Assembly (NCBI RefSeq): GCF_041261205.1 | Contig: NZ_JBGCCH010000006.1 | Span: forward strand, 310,001 to 374,000 | Reading direction: 5' to 3' | DNA length: 64,000 nt | Origin: Catenulispora sp. MAP5-51 | Lineage (GTDB): Bacteria > Actinomycetota > Actinomycetes > Streptomycetales > Catenulisporaceae | In this document: one piece after another, positions 7,651 through 15,674 of the stretch | How the letters are laid out: each line of letters begins with the position of its first letter | How positions within the stretch are numbered: position 1 is the stretch's first letter | Translations under genes and position numbers: made by a program | The notes under the pieces: model-generated | Seen by the model: the letters and a program-made list of their open reading frames with translations, nothing else | Databases searched by the model: none | Told to the model about the DNA's origin: nothing

Positions 7651-10395
7651 CTACTGGTTGCCGGACCAGTTGTCCGGGCCGGCGGTGTCCACGGCCTTCT
7701 TCGCGGCGGCGTCCAGCCACGGCGCGATGCTGGTGGACTGCGAGTGGTTCACGGCCAGCGCCACCGACAGGATGATGTAGCGGTGCTGCTGCTCGCGGTA
7801 CTGCTTGATGGTGGCCGACTGGTAGTCGCCCTGGCAGGTCGTCGAGCCGGGGCCGCTGCCCGGGCACCAGATGCCGAAGTCGGCGGCGGACTGCTGCGCG
7901 AGGTCGTTGTAGACCGTGGTCGCGGTGTGCTGGTCGGGCAGCGGGAGGACCTTGACGGAGACCAGGTACTGGCCGCTGTCGTCGACGTAGGCGGCCGCGA
8001 TCTCCTTGCTGCAGCTGTTGGAGGTCAGGATGTCCTGCATGTTCGAGGACATGTCGGTCTGCACGCAGGGCTGCACGCTGCCGGCCTTGAGCGTGTAGTG
8101 CACGCCCTTGTCGTCGGTGAACTGCTGCGGCACCAGCGCGTCGAGCTCCAGCGGCGTCTTGTCGGTCTGGAAGGCGTTGAGCTGGGCCGGGTCGAACGGC
8201 GTCGAGGTCAGGGCGGGCGGCGAGTCGGTGCTGGTCGCGGTGTCGGAGCCGTCGCTGGAGGTGTCGCTGCCGGTGTCGGTCGGCACCGAGTCGTCGGAAC
8301 TCGACGTCGAGGAACCGGTCGGGAAGTTGGTCCCGGGCACCGACGACGGCCCGGTCGGACCCGCGTTCGACGAGGCCGTGGAGTGCCCGGCGTTGCCGAG
8401 CGTGTCGGAGGACCCGCTGCCGTTGCTCCGCGTGGTGAGCACCACCAGCGACACCACCGCCGCGACCGCGGCCACCGCCCCGACGATGATCGCCGCGGTC
8501 TTGCCGCCGTTGCCCTTGCCGGGCGGCGGCCCCTGCTGGGGGAAGTAGGGCGGCTGGTTGGGCGGGTACGGGGGCTGGCCGGGGCCGGGGCCGGGGCCGG
8601 GGCCCGGGCCCCATGCGCCCTGCTGCGGCTGGGGGCCGGGGCCGCTTTGCTGCCAGGCGCCTTGCGGCTGGGGCTGGGGCTGCGGCTGGCCAAAGGGCTG
8701 GGGTTGGGGCTGCGGCTGGCCCAAAGGCTGGGGCTGCGGGGGCTGAAGCCACGGGTTCGGGGCGCCGCCGGGCGGGACCGCGTCGGCGGCCTGGGTCGGC
8801 GGGGTCGCGAACGGCTGCGGCTGCGGCGGGACAATGTCGGCGGCCTGCGTCGGGGCGACGAAGGGGTTGTTCTGCGCCGGCGCCGGCGCCGGGGACGGAA
8901 CGGGCTCGGAGAGCGCGGCCGCCGGGATGGGGAGCGCGCGGGTCGCCGAGTCGTCGGGGGAGGAGATCTCCTGGGTGGGCGACTCGGGGATCGCGTCGGA
9001 GGCCGCTGCGGTCTCGACGATCGGGACGGGGCGGGTGATGGTGGAGTCGGCGTCGGGGGCGGTGACGGGCGACGGGACAATCTGGGTGGCGTCGGCGTCG
9101 GCCGTGTCGGCGGCAGCGACCAGCGGTACTTGGCGAGTGGGATCCTCGCTGCTGTCGCTGTCGCTGTCGGGCGCCGGGACCTGCTGGGTCACCTCGGCAT
9201 CACCATCGGCGTCGGCAGCTGCGACCAGCGGCACTTGGCGAGTGGAGTCCTCGCTGCCGTCGCTGTCCGGAGCCGAGATCTGCTGAGTGGCCTCGGCGTC
9301 TTCGGGCTCGTCGCTGGCGTCGCTCTTGCTCACGCTGTCCGGAGCCGAGGCCTCCTGGGCGACCTCATCACGCTCAGCGGAGTCGTCCTCATCGTCAGCG
9401 TCTTCACCGTCAGCTTCCTCGTCATCGTCGAGGAGCTCCGAGGGCGACATGGCCTGTGTGGCGTCGTTCGTGTCAGCGCCCTCGGTCACGTGCGTCGCGT
9501 CCGGGTCGGCGCCGTCCTCAGCGTCATTGTCCTCGTCGTCGTCGAGCAACTCGGAGGGCGACATCGCCTGCGTGGCGTCGTTCGTGTCAGCGCCCTCGCT
9601 CACATGCGTCGCCTCCGGGTCGTCCTCGGCCGAGTCAGCCGAGTCAGCCGCCTCAGCAGCCTCGGCGCTCGCCGTCTTCGCCTCGTGCAGGGTGTCGGCG
9701 CCGTGGGCGGCGTCGAGGGGGGCGCCGAGGCGGGACAGTTCCGCGAAGGTGCGGTCCAGGGTGGTGTCGCGGTCGGCTTCCTGGTCGCGCAGGGTGCTGA
9801 TCAGGGGGGCGAGGGTTGGTTGGTGCGGGGGTTCGGCGGGGCGGTCGGGGTGGCCTTCGGCGGCCAGGTGCAGGGAGGTGGCGAGGGTGGCGAGGTCGTT
9901 CTCCGTCGTCTCGATGGGGAGGAGGAGGACTTGGCCGTCGTCGGTGAGGAGGATGTGGTCCGCGGTGGCGGCGATGCGGGGGCCTGTTGCGGACAGGGCC
10001 GTTATGGCGCCGGCTGCGATCAGGAGGACCTGCTCGGCCGGGAGCGCGCCCCATTGGGACACGGCCTCGGTGAGGGTGCGGGCCGCTATCGGTTCGGTCA
10101 CCAGCCAGGCGCCGGCGTCGCCGGTCGCGGTGCCGGTCACCGGTAGGACGCCGCGGCGGTCTCGCCAGCGGTCGGTGTTCAGGGCGTCGGCGGTGTCGAG
10201 GGCGCTGGTCGCGCCTTCGTCGTCGCCGGCGCTGTCGCCGTCCCGCGCCGGTGCCGCGATCGGTATCAGCACCACTTCGGTGCCGCCGGTCTCGTCGTGC
10301 GCCCGCCACGCCGGCCCCAGCGGCTCGCCGGTCCGGTATCGTCCGGCGACCAGATCCCCACGCTGTACGGACAAGGCCCCGCCCTCCCTCGTCAT
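7651..10395 (-). CDS. Membrane pseudokinase with T-Q/T-R motif ladder and four-Cys sensor domain
   Basis: 914 residues. Residues 18-230 are a degenerate Ser/Thr kinase domain: G-R-Y-R-T-G-E-P-L-G-P-A-W aligns to the neighbouring kinase but has lost five glycine-loop residues. The catalytic Lys is replaced (V-V-L-I-P), and neither H-R-D nor D-F-G is present (I-L-L-T-D-D-G-Q-V-L-L-L-P-I). Residues 260-328 hold a 38-residue repeat, 370-485 alternating T-Q and T-R motifs, and 520-625 Pro/Gln-rich sequence. A membrane helix at about 633-655 is followed by an extracytoplasmic domain homologous to that of the kinase encoded upstream (V-L-P-L-P-D, F-G-I-W-C-P). ATG 10395 lies 20 nt after the kinase stop with AGGGA before it, so they are probably co-transcribed. 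Likely a kinase substrate or scaffold (inference). Confidence 0.8.
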   Translation of the reverse strand: MTREGGALSVQRGDLVAGRYRTGEPLGPAWRAHDETGGTEVVLIPIAAPARDGDSAGDDEGATSALDTADALNTDRWRDRRGVLPVTGTATGDAGAWLVTEPIAARTLTEAVSQWGALPAEQVLLIAAGAITALSATGPRIAATADHILLTDDGQVLLLPIETTENDLATLATSLHLAAEGHPDRPAEPPHQPTLAPLISTLRDQEADRDTTLDRTFAELSRLGAPLDAAHGADTLHEAKTASAEAAEAADSADSAEDDPEATHVSEGADTNDATQAMSPSELLDDDEDNDAEDGADPDATHVTEGADTNDATQAMSPSELLDDDEEADGEDADDEDDSAERDEVAQEASAPDSVSKSDASDEPEDAEATQQISAPDSDGSEDSTRQVPLVAAADADGDAEVTQQVPAPDSDSDSSEDPTRQVPLVAAADTADADATQIVPSPVTAPDADSTITRPVPIVETAAASDAIPESPTQEISSPDDSATRALPIPAAALSEPVPSPAPAPAQNNPFVAPTQAADIVPPQPQPFATPPTQAADAVPPGGAPNPWLQPPQPQPLGQPQPQPQPFGQPQPQPQPQGAWQQSGPGPQPQQGAWGPGPGPGPGPGQPPYPPNQPPYFPQQGPPPGKGNGGKTAAIIVGAVAAVAAVVSLVVLTTRSNGSGSSDTLGNAGHSTASSNAGPTGPSSVPGTNFPTGSSTSSSDDSVPTDTGSDTSSDGSDTATSTDSPPALTSTPFDPAQLNAFQTDKTPLELDALVPQQFTDDKGVHYTLKAGSVQPCVQTDMSSNMQDILTSNSCSKEIAAAYVDDSGQYLVSVKVLPLPDQHTATTVYNDLAQQSAADFGIWCPGSGPGSTTCQGDYQSATIKQYREQQHRYIILSVALAVNHSQSTSIAPWLDAAAKKAVDTAGPDNWSGNQ
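8940..9290 (-). repeat. Coding ladder of alternating T-Q-x-[V/I] and T-R-x-V-P-[L/I] motifs
   Basis: Within the pseudokinase, Thr 370, 403, 437 and 474 are followed by Gln (E-A-T-Q-Q-I, E-V-T-Q-Q-V, D-A-T-Q-I-V, S-P-T-Q-E-I). Thr 385, 420, 454 and 485 are followed by Arg (D-S-T-R-Q-V-P-L, D-P-T-R-Q-V-P-L, T-I-T-R-P-V-P-I, S-A-T-R-A-L-P-I). The two kinds alternate strictly. Confidence 0.85.
9412..9618 (-). repeat. Two tandem 38-residue coding repeats in the pseudokinase linker
   Basis: Residues about 260-290 and 298-328 are near-identical copies containing A-T-H-V, E-G-A-D-T-N-D-A-T-Q-A-M and S-P-S-E-L-L-D-D-D. The unit is 114 nt. Both copies contain a D-A-T-Q motif (Thr275 and Thr313). Confidence 0.85.
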
Positions 10396-10415
10396 CAGGT
10401 CCCTGCTATCTCGAG

Positions 10416-12314
10416 TTACTGGGCCGCGACCTGCGGTCCGCCCAGCTTCGCCGCGCTGGTGGCGGCGGGCTGGAGCCAGGACTGCGCGGACTTGTCCGAT
10501 GTGAGGTTCGCGTAGAGCGAGACCGCGTGGATCAGGTACCGGTGGTCCGGCTGGATGTAGCCGTACTGCTGGGCGTTGGCGGTGTTCTTGTTCGACGTGC
10601 AGATGTCGGAGCCCGGGCCGGTCTTGGGGCACCAGATGCCCCAGTCCTCGACCGTGAACGCCGTCTTGGCCTGCATGTTCGTGAACGCTGTCTTCGCCGT
10701 CTTGGCGTCGGGCAGCGGAAGCACCGCCACGTCGACCATGATGCGGCCCGCGCTGTCGGTGTAGGTGCCGATCGCTTGGGTGTCGCACTTGTACTGCGTC
10801 AGCATCGCCTTCAACTGCGGGCTCTCATAAGAGTTGACGCACTTGTCGGTCCAACGGTTGGTCGCCGTGTACACGACGCCCTTGTCGTCCGTGAATGTCA
10901 CGGGCAGCAGCGCGTCCGTGGTGAACGGCGTCTGGTCCGTCGAGGACGAGTCCCAGGTCGCAGGATCCGTGGACGAGGCCGTGGTCGGCGTGTCCGAGGG
11001 CTGCGAGGAGTCCGGCCCGTTCACCGTCGCCGACGCTCCCGAGGCCGGGGCCGAACGAGGCGGAGAAGTCGAGCTCGAAGGGGTGGTGGCCGGGGGAGTG
11101 CTCGCGGTCTGGGTCTTCTTGCCGCCTCCGCCGGACAGCGCGATCGCCGCGACGACTCCGCCGACGACCACCAGCGCGCCGACACCGAGGCCGAGGCCGA
11201 CGTTGCGCCCCGTGTTCTTCTTCGGTGCGGGCATCGGTGAGGGCATCGGTGCGGGCATTGGAGCGGGCATCAGCGAGGGCTGGAAGATGGGGGGCGGGCC
11301 CATGGGTCCGGAAGGTATGCCCTGCGACGGATAAGGAGTCTGCGAGCTGGAGCCGGGGCCGAACCCGCCGGGCATCCCGAAGCCAGGAGTACTGCTGCTC
11401 CCATTCGTCCCGGCCACCATCGTCACCGGCACAAAAGGATTCGCCATCCCGCCACCCGGCGTCGCCCCGCTGAGCCGCTCCAGCTCCGCCCGCGCCCGGG
11501 CCGCGTTCCAGCGGGTCGCCGGGGCCTTCGTCAGCAGACCGCTGATCAGCGGCGCCAGCGCGGGAACCCGCGTGACCGGCGTCGTCTCCTCGAACAGGAT
11601 CGCCGTCAGTACGCCGACAGCCGTGTCGCGCAGGAAGGGCGAGCGGCCCTCGGTGGCGAAGAACAGGGTCGCGCCGAGGGAGAACAGGTCGGAGGCGCCG
11701 TCACTGGCCTCGCCGCGGGCGCGCTCGGGGGCCACGTACTCCGGGGAGCCGATCAGGACGCCGGAGGCGGTCATGGTGAGGTCGGCTTCCTGGACCGCGA
11801 TGCCGAAGTCGGTGAGCAGGACGCGGCCGTCTGTGGTGAGCAGTACGTTCGCCGGCTTCACATCGCGGTGCAGGATGCCGGCCGCGTGGCTGGCGGTGAG
11901 GGCGTCCAGGACGCCGAGGCCGATCTTGGCGACCTGCTCCTGGGGGAGCGGGCCGTGCCGTTCGACGGCCTGCAGGAGGTTCTGGGAGGGGATCAGGTCC
12001 ATGACGATCCACGGCATGCCCTTGTCGGACACCATGTCGTGCACGGAGACGATGTGCGGGTGGTTGCGCATCCGGGCCGCGTTGCGGGCCTCGCGCTGCG
12101 CGCGCTCCAGGCGCTCGGCGCGCTCGGAGTCCGACAGCATCGGCGGCAGCCAGACCTCCTTGACCGCCACGTCGCAGTCCAGCGATTCGTCGTGCGCCCG
12201 CCAGACGCGGCCCATGCCGCCGGCGCCGAGCCGTTCGATGAGCCGGTACCGCCCGGCGACCAGGATCCCCTCCGCGCCGTGGCTGTCCTGCCCGTTGTCT
12301 TGTTCCCCAGCCAC
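10416..12314 (-). CDS. PknB-type membrane Ser/Thr protein kinase
   Basis: 632 residues. The kinase domain is complete: glycine loop G-A-G-G-M-G (30-35), ATP lysine K52 in D-V-A-V-K, catalytic H149-R150-D151 with K153 and N156, D169-F170-G171, and A-P-E in the activation segment. A Pro/Met-rich juxtamembrane segment (about 285-368) leads to a single membrane helix (371-394). The extracytoplasmic domain of about 170 residues contains four cysteines (T-D-K-C-V, Y-K-C-D, I-W-C-P-K, D-I-C-T); no PASTA repeats are present. ATG 12314 gives a start just before the conserved G-R-Y-R-L-I. Its tandem paralogue downstream has a dead kinase domain, so this gene is the probable enzyme of a two-gene unit. 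The ligand of the outer domain is unknown. Confidence 0.93.
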   Translation of the reverse strand: MAGEQDNGQDSHGAEGILVAGRYRLIERLGAGGMGRVWRAHDESLDCDVAVKEVWLPPMLSDSERAERLERAQREARNAARMRNHPHIVSVHDMVSDKGMPWIVMDLIPSQNLLQAVERHGPLPQEQVAKIGLGVLDALTASHAAGILHRDVKPANVLLTTDGRVLLTDFGIAVQEADLTMTASGVLIGSPEYVAPERARGEASDGASDLFSLGATLFFATEGRSPFLRDTAVGVLTAILFEETTPVTRVPALAPLISGLLTKAPATRWNAARARAELERLSGATPGGGMANPFVPVTMVAGTNGSSSTPGFGMPGGFGPGSSSQTPYPSQGIPSGPMGPPPIFQPSLMPAPMPAPMPSPMPAPKKNTGRNVGLGLGVGALVVVGGVVAAIALSGGGGKKTQTASTPPATTPSSSTSPPRSAPASGASATVNGPDSSQPSDTPTTASSTDPATWDSSSTDQTPFTTDALLPVTFTDDKGVVYTATNRWTDKCVNSYESPQLKAMLTQYKCDTQAIGTYTDSAGRIMVDVAVLPLPDAKTAKTAFTNMQAKTAFTVEDWGIWCPKTGPGSDICTSNKNTANAQQYGYIQPDHRYLIHAVSLYANLTSDKSAQSWLQPAATSAAKLGGPQVAAQ

Positions 12315-12388
12315 CGCTGGCCCCTCCAGATTCCGACTTTACGCAGACCAGTGTGTCAGCACCGGCCGGAAGCCGCGACCACGTGCCC

Positions 12389-12394
12389 TACCCT
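12389..12394 (+). promoter_or_regulatory. Candidate leaderless -10 (TACCCT)
   Basis: TACCCT ends 6 nt before GTG 12401; there is no Shine-Dalgarno. Lies in the 86-nt divergent gap with the kinase gene. Confidence 0.5.
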
Positions 12395-12400
12395 GGACGG

Positions 12401-13102
12401 GTGTTGATCGCCGCCGCCGTCGTGCCCCACCCTCCGGTCCTTCTGCCCGAGGTCGCGCAGGGTTTCGCCCCGGACCTCGACACGCTGCGCTCCGCCTGCC
12501 AGACAGCTGTCGGCCGCCTGTACGCGGCCGGAGCCGACGAAGTGCTGATTGTAGGGGCAGGACCTGAGCAGGGTGGCGCGGTCCTCGCCCAGGGAAGTTT
12601 TCGCGCGTACGGAGTGGACCTGGACGTCGACGGCCGGTGGGGTCCGGTCGCCGGGAACGCGGTGCCGATGACGTTGCCGTTCCTGGTCGCCGCCTGGCTG
12701 CTGCGCGACCGGCCGGCCGAGCCGGTGCGGCGCGCGGTGATGGTGGACGAGCGCGGCGGGGCGGCGGTACCCGCGGTGCCGGCGATCGGCGGCGCGCGCC
12801 AGGCGATGCTGGTCCTCGGCGACGGCAGCGCCTCCCGCACCCCGCAGGCCCCCGGACACTTCGACGAACGCGCCGAACCCTATGACGCGCTGGTGGCGCG
12901 GGCTCTGGCGACCGCGGACACCAAGGCGCTCGCCGGCCTGGATCCCGAGCTGTCCCGCGAGCTGCACGTCGCGGGCCTTCCCGCCTGGCGGGTCCTGGCC
13001 GACGCGGCAGCCGCCTCAGGCGTCGAATACGACGCCGACCTGCTCTACGACCAGGCGCCCTACGGGGTCGGCTACTTCGTCGCCACCTGGCTCGCCCGAT
13101 AA
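12401..13102 (+). CDS. LigB/class III extradiol dioxygenase-like protein of unknown function
   Basis: 233 residues of the class III extradiol dioxygenase (LigB/MEMO-like) fold: N-terminal A-A-V-V-P-H-P-P-V-L-L-P-E with the first metal His, then V-L-I-V-G-A-G-P-E, M-V-D-E-R, M-L-V-L-G-D-G-S and a C-terminal Y-G-V-G-Y-F-V-A. The position that normally supplies the second metal His (S-P-H in enzymes) reads G-A-G-P-E, so a true dioxygenase activity is doubtful. This gene type commonly sits between miaB and miaA in actinomycetes, as here (recalled synteny). Start at GTG 12401; TTG 12404 is also possible. The stop is followed by an in-frame duplicate stop 12 nt later. Confidence 0.8.
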   Translation: MLIAAAVVPHPPVLLPEVAQGFAPDLDTLRSACQTAVGRLYAAGADEVLIVGAGPEQGGAVLAQGSFRAYGVDLDVDGRWGPVAGNAVPMTLPFLVAAWLLRDRPAEPVRRAVMVDERGGAAVPAVPAIGGARQAMLVLGDGSASRTPQAPGHFDERAEPYDALVARALATADTKALAGLDPELSRELHVAGLPAWRVLADAAAASGVEYDADLLYDQAPYGVGYFVATWLAR

Positions 13103-13132
13103 CTCGCCCGATAGTCGGTAATCGGTAATCGG
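13091..13132 (+). repeat. Micro-duplications across the LigB-like stop codon
   Basis: A 12-nt unit CTCGCCCGATA(A/G) occurs twice (13091-13102, 13103-13114), giving two in-frame stops, TAA then TAG. It is followed by a 7-nt unit TCGGTAA twice. Confidence 0.85.
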
Positions 13133-13156
13133 CGGGATACCGCACCCCGTATATAC

Positions 13157-13219
13157 GGACACGGCATCAGGCACGGCATCAGGTCACCGCATCAGGCACG
13201 CCATCAGGCACCGCATCAG
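13157..13219. repeat. Intergenic tandem array of about 12-nt CA(G)GCAC-GGCAT units
   Basis: Five to six imperfect copies of a unit like GGCACGGCATCA fill the gap between two convergent genes. The units are contiguous with no spacers, and the array ends at a terminator hairpin. Confidence 0.8.
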
Positions 13220-13267
13220 AACACGGCAACGGCCGCGGCCGTCGTTCCCGGCCGCCGCGGCCGTGTT
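13220..13267. terminator. Hairpin terminator between convergent genes
   Basis: AACACGGC (13220-13227) pairs with GCCGTGTT (13260-13267) around an inner GC-rich stem (GGCCGCGGCC region). It separates the LigB-like gene and the antitoxin-like gene. Confidence 0.7.
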
Positions 13268-13316
13268 GCGTCCCCCTTCCGACGGCGCCTTCCGCTGAAC
13301 CGGCGCCGCAGGTTTG

Positions 13317-13694
13317 TCAGCCCAGCTTGTCCTTCGCCTGCTGGACCCCGGAGTCGATCTTCTCGTCGAAACGGTTCCCGGTCGCGCCCTCGGCCATCTC
13401 CCCGGCCTTGTCCGCGCCCTTGGCGACGTTGTCCTTGATGCTCTGCGTCATCCCGCCGGACTCGCTCGGGGCCGGGGCCCCGTCGTCGCCGACGCCGGGA
13501 GCCGCCTCGCCGGTGGCCGACACGGGCGCGCCTTCGGAGACCATGGTGGACGCCTCATCCTCGGTGGCGGCCTCGGGGTCGGCCGGGGCCGGGGCGGAGG
13601 GACCGTCCGCGTCGTCCTTCTTCTTGTCCATCATGTCCGAGACCTTGTCCGCGGCCTCGTTCATCTTGGTCTTGAAAACGTCGAAGATGCCCAT
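13317..13694 (-). CDS. MT0933-type antitoxin family protein, no toxin partner nearby
   Basis: 125 residues. The ends resemble the MT0933 (Rv0909) antitoxin family: N-terminal M-G-I-F-D-V-F-K-T-K with amphipathic Lys-rich helices, and C-terminal K-D-N-V-A-K-G-A-D-K-A-G-E-M then G-N-R-F-D-E-K-I-D-S-G. Between them is an unusually long acidic Ala/Pro/Glu-rich linker (about residues 28-80). The family's partner toxin is a START-like protein; none is encoded next to it, so a toxin-antitoxin role here is doubtful. ATG 13694 has a purine-rich GGAAGGAAA upstream. Divergent from miaA. Confidence 0.7.
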   Translation of the reverse strand: MGIFDVFKTKMNEAADKVSDMMDKKKDDADGPSAPAPADPEAATEDEASTMVSEGAPVSATGEAAPGVGDDGAPAPSESGGMTQSIKDNVAKGADKAGEMAEGATGNRFDEKIDSGVQQAKDKLG

Positions 13695-13835
13695 GCCGTC
13701 TCCGTTTCCTTCCGTGAAGGGGGACCTTCCCCCAAGTGGATCACGGCATCCGTCACCTGTCGAGCCGAGGTGACTACACACTGTGATGGCTCGGGGATGG
13801 GAGAATCGCCGGGTGAGCGCAGCAGGGTTGCCCGT

Positions 13836-14750
13836 ATGAACACAGCCGATGTCCCGGTGATCGCCGTCGTCGGCCCGACCGCCTCCGGCAAGTCCGACCT
13901 CGGGGTCGCGGTGGCCCGGGCGCTGCACGGCGAGGTGGTCAACGCCGACTCGATGCAGCTGTACCAGGGCATGGACGTGGGCACCGCGAAGCTGACCGCC
14001 GCCGAGCGCGGCGGCGTGCCGCACCACCTGCTCGACATCTGGCCGGTGACCCGCACCGCCAACGTCGCGGAGTACCAGACGCTGGCCCGGGTCGAGGCGG
14101 ACCGGCTGATCGCGCGCGGCCGGCCGGCGGTGTTCGTCGGCGGGTCCGGGCTGTACGTGCGCGGCGCCCTGGACGAGTTCGAGTTCCCCGGCACCGACGG
14201 CCTGATCCGCGAGCGGCTGGAGGCCGAACTCGCCGAGGCCGGTCCGAACGCCCTGCACCAGCGGCTGGCCGAGCACGACCCGCAGGCCGCCGCGACGATC
14301 CTGCCGTCCAACGGGCGCCGGATCGTGCGCGCGCTGGAGGTCATCGAGCTGACCGGCGGCCGTTTCACCGCGACCCTGCCGGAGCACACCGACCACTACC
14401 CGCGCACCGTGCACCTCGGCCTGGACATCGACCGCCCCGCCCTCGACGAGCGCATCGCGCTGCGCGTGGACCGCATGTGGGACGCCGGCTTCGTCCAGGA
14501 AGTGCGCGACCTGGAGCCCCGGGGGCTGCGCGACGGCCTCACCGCCAGCCGCGCCCTCGGCTACGCGCAGGTCCTGCGCTTCCTGGCCGGGGAGTGGACC
14601 GAGGAGCAGGCGAAGGAGGAGACGGTGCGCGCCACCAAGCGGTTCGCGCGGCGCCAGGACTCCTGGTTCCGGCGGGACCCGCGCGTGCACTGGTTGCGAT
14701 ACGACCGGTCCGACCTGGTGGAGGCGGCGCTCGATAGGATCGGGGCATGA
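13836..14750 (+). CDS. miaA: tRNA dimethylallyltransferase MiaA
   Basis: 304 residues. Transfers the dimethylallyl group from DMAPP to N6 of A37 in tRNAs reading U-starting codons, making the i6A substrate of MiaB (encoded at 6019). P-loop G-P-T-A-S-G-K-S at 13-20, D-S-M-Q-L-Y-Q-G-M-D (DSxQ motif), G-G-S-G-L-Y at the active site and R-A-L-E-V-I. Start ATG 13836 gives the expected short N-terminus. The ATG overlaps the TGA of an eight-codon frame from GTG 13813. The stop overlaps dapF by 4 nt (ATGA), so translation is coupled. Confidence 0.97.
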   Translation: MNTADVPVIAVVGPTASGKSDLGVAVARALHGEVVNADSMQLYQGMDVGTAKLTAAERGGVPHHLLDIWPVTRTANVAEYQTLARVEADRLIARGRPAVFVGGSGLYVRGALDEFEFPGTDGLIRERLEAELAEAGPNALHQRLAEHDPQAAATILPSNGRRIVRALEVIELTGGRFTATLPEHTDHYPRTVHLGLDIDRPALDERIALRVDRMWDAGFVQEVRDLEPRGLRDGLTASRALGYAQVLRFLAGEWTEEQAKEETVRATKRFARRQDSWFRRDPRVHWLRYDRSDLVEAALDRIGA

Positions 14751-15673
14751 TCCTCGACGGCCTGCCGGCCCGCACCACGCTGACCAAGGGGCACGGCACC
14801 GAGAACGACTTCGTCATCGTCCCGGACCCGGACGGCAAGCTGGAGATCACGCCCGCGCAGGTCGCCGCCTTGTGCGACCGCCGGGCCGGGATCGGCGCCG
14901 ACGGGGTGCTGCGCGTGGTGCGCACCGCCGAAGTCCCCGGCTACGAGGACCAGGCGGCGGAGGCGGAGTTCTTCATGGACTACCGCAACGCCGACGGCAG
15001 CGTGGCCGAGATGTGCGGGAACGGAGTCCGTGTCTTCGCGCTGTTCGTCACCGCGCGCGGCCTCGTCAAGGGCGGCGCCGTCGGCGAGCCGGTGGAGTTC
15101 GCCGTCGGCACGCGCGGCGGGATCAAGCGCGTCAAGCTGACGGCCACCGGCGAGCACACCGCCGATGTGACCGTCGACATGGGCGTCCCGCTGTTCCCCG
15201 CCGAGCGCGGCGCGGTCACGGTCGACGTCAAGGGGACTCCCCAAGCCGCCGTGGACGTCGACATGGGGAATCCGCACGCTGTCGTGTTCGTGGACTCCAC
15301 CGACGACGCCGGCCCCCTCTACGAGATGCCCGCGGTCTGGCCGGAAGGCGTCTACGCCGAGGGCGTCAACGTCGAGTTCGCCGCCGACCTCGCCCCGCGC
15401 CACCTCGCCATGCGCGTCTACGAACGCGGAGTCGGCGAGACCCGCTCCTGCGGGACCGGCGCCTGCGCGGTGATGATCGCCGCCGCGCGCCGCGACTCCG
15501 CGGAGCCCGGCACGCAGTACACCGTGGACGTCCCCGGCGGACGGCTGCGCTTCGTCGAGCGCGCCGACGGCCACCTGGAGATGACCGGTCCGGCGGCGCT
15601 CATTTTCGACATCATCATCTCGGCTGCCGAAGTTTCAGTAAGCCCCAGTGAACCGGTGACGGAGTCCCGCTGA
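14747..15673 (+). CDS. dapF: Diaminopimelate epimerase
   Basis: 308 residues. PLP-independent epimerase converting LL-diaminopimelate to the meso form for lysine and peptidoglycan. The two catalytic cysteines are present: C90 in E-M-C-G-N-G and C235 in S-C-G-T-G-A-C. The N-terminal [10 protein letters not shown] signature is intact. Somewhat longer than the usual 275-290 residues because of a linker after the first half. Overlaps miaA by 4 nt; hemH begins one base after its stop, so the three form an operon. The meso-DAP product fits the DNPR-type MurE encoded at 48140. Confidence 0.97.
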   Translation: MILDGLPARTTLTKGHGTENDFVIVPDPDGKLEITPAQVAALCDRRAGIGADGVLRVVRTAEVPGYEDQAAEAEFFMDYRNADGSVAEMCGNGVRVFALFVTARGLVKGGAVGEPVEFAVGTRGGIKRVKLTATGEHTADVTVDMGVPLFPAERGAVTVDVKGTPQAAVDVDMGNPHAVVFVDSTDDAGPLYEMPAVWPEGVYAEGVNVEFAADLAPRHLAMRVYERGVGETRSCGTGACAVMIAAARRDSAEPGTQYTVDVPGGRLRFVERADGHLEMTGPAALIFDIIISAAEVSVSPSEPVTESR

Positions 15674-15674
15674 C

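Noticed and set aside
7744-10146. 800-codon open frame on the plus strand
   Set aside because: Antisense to the pseudokinase gene, whose outer domain and membrane helix are confirmed by its paralogue.
10396-10788. N-terminal extension of the pseudokinase up to 10788
   Set aside because: It lies antisense to the 3' end of the kinase gene and carries no homology to the kinase N-terminus; ATG 10395 with AGGGA before it fits the paralogue alignment.
13157-13219. Short repeats resembling a mini CRISPR array
   Set aside because: Units are contiguous, imperfect and only about 12 nt, with no unique spacers and no cas genes; treated as an intergenic tandem repeat.
13813-13839. Eight-codon leader peptide overlapping the miaA start
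   Set aside because: GTG 13813 opens a frame ending at ATGA of miaA, but there is no ribosome-binding site and the -10-like GAGAAT is poor; kept only as a remark in the miaA entry.
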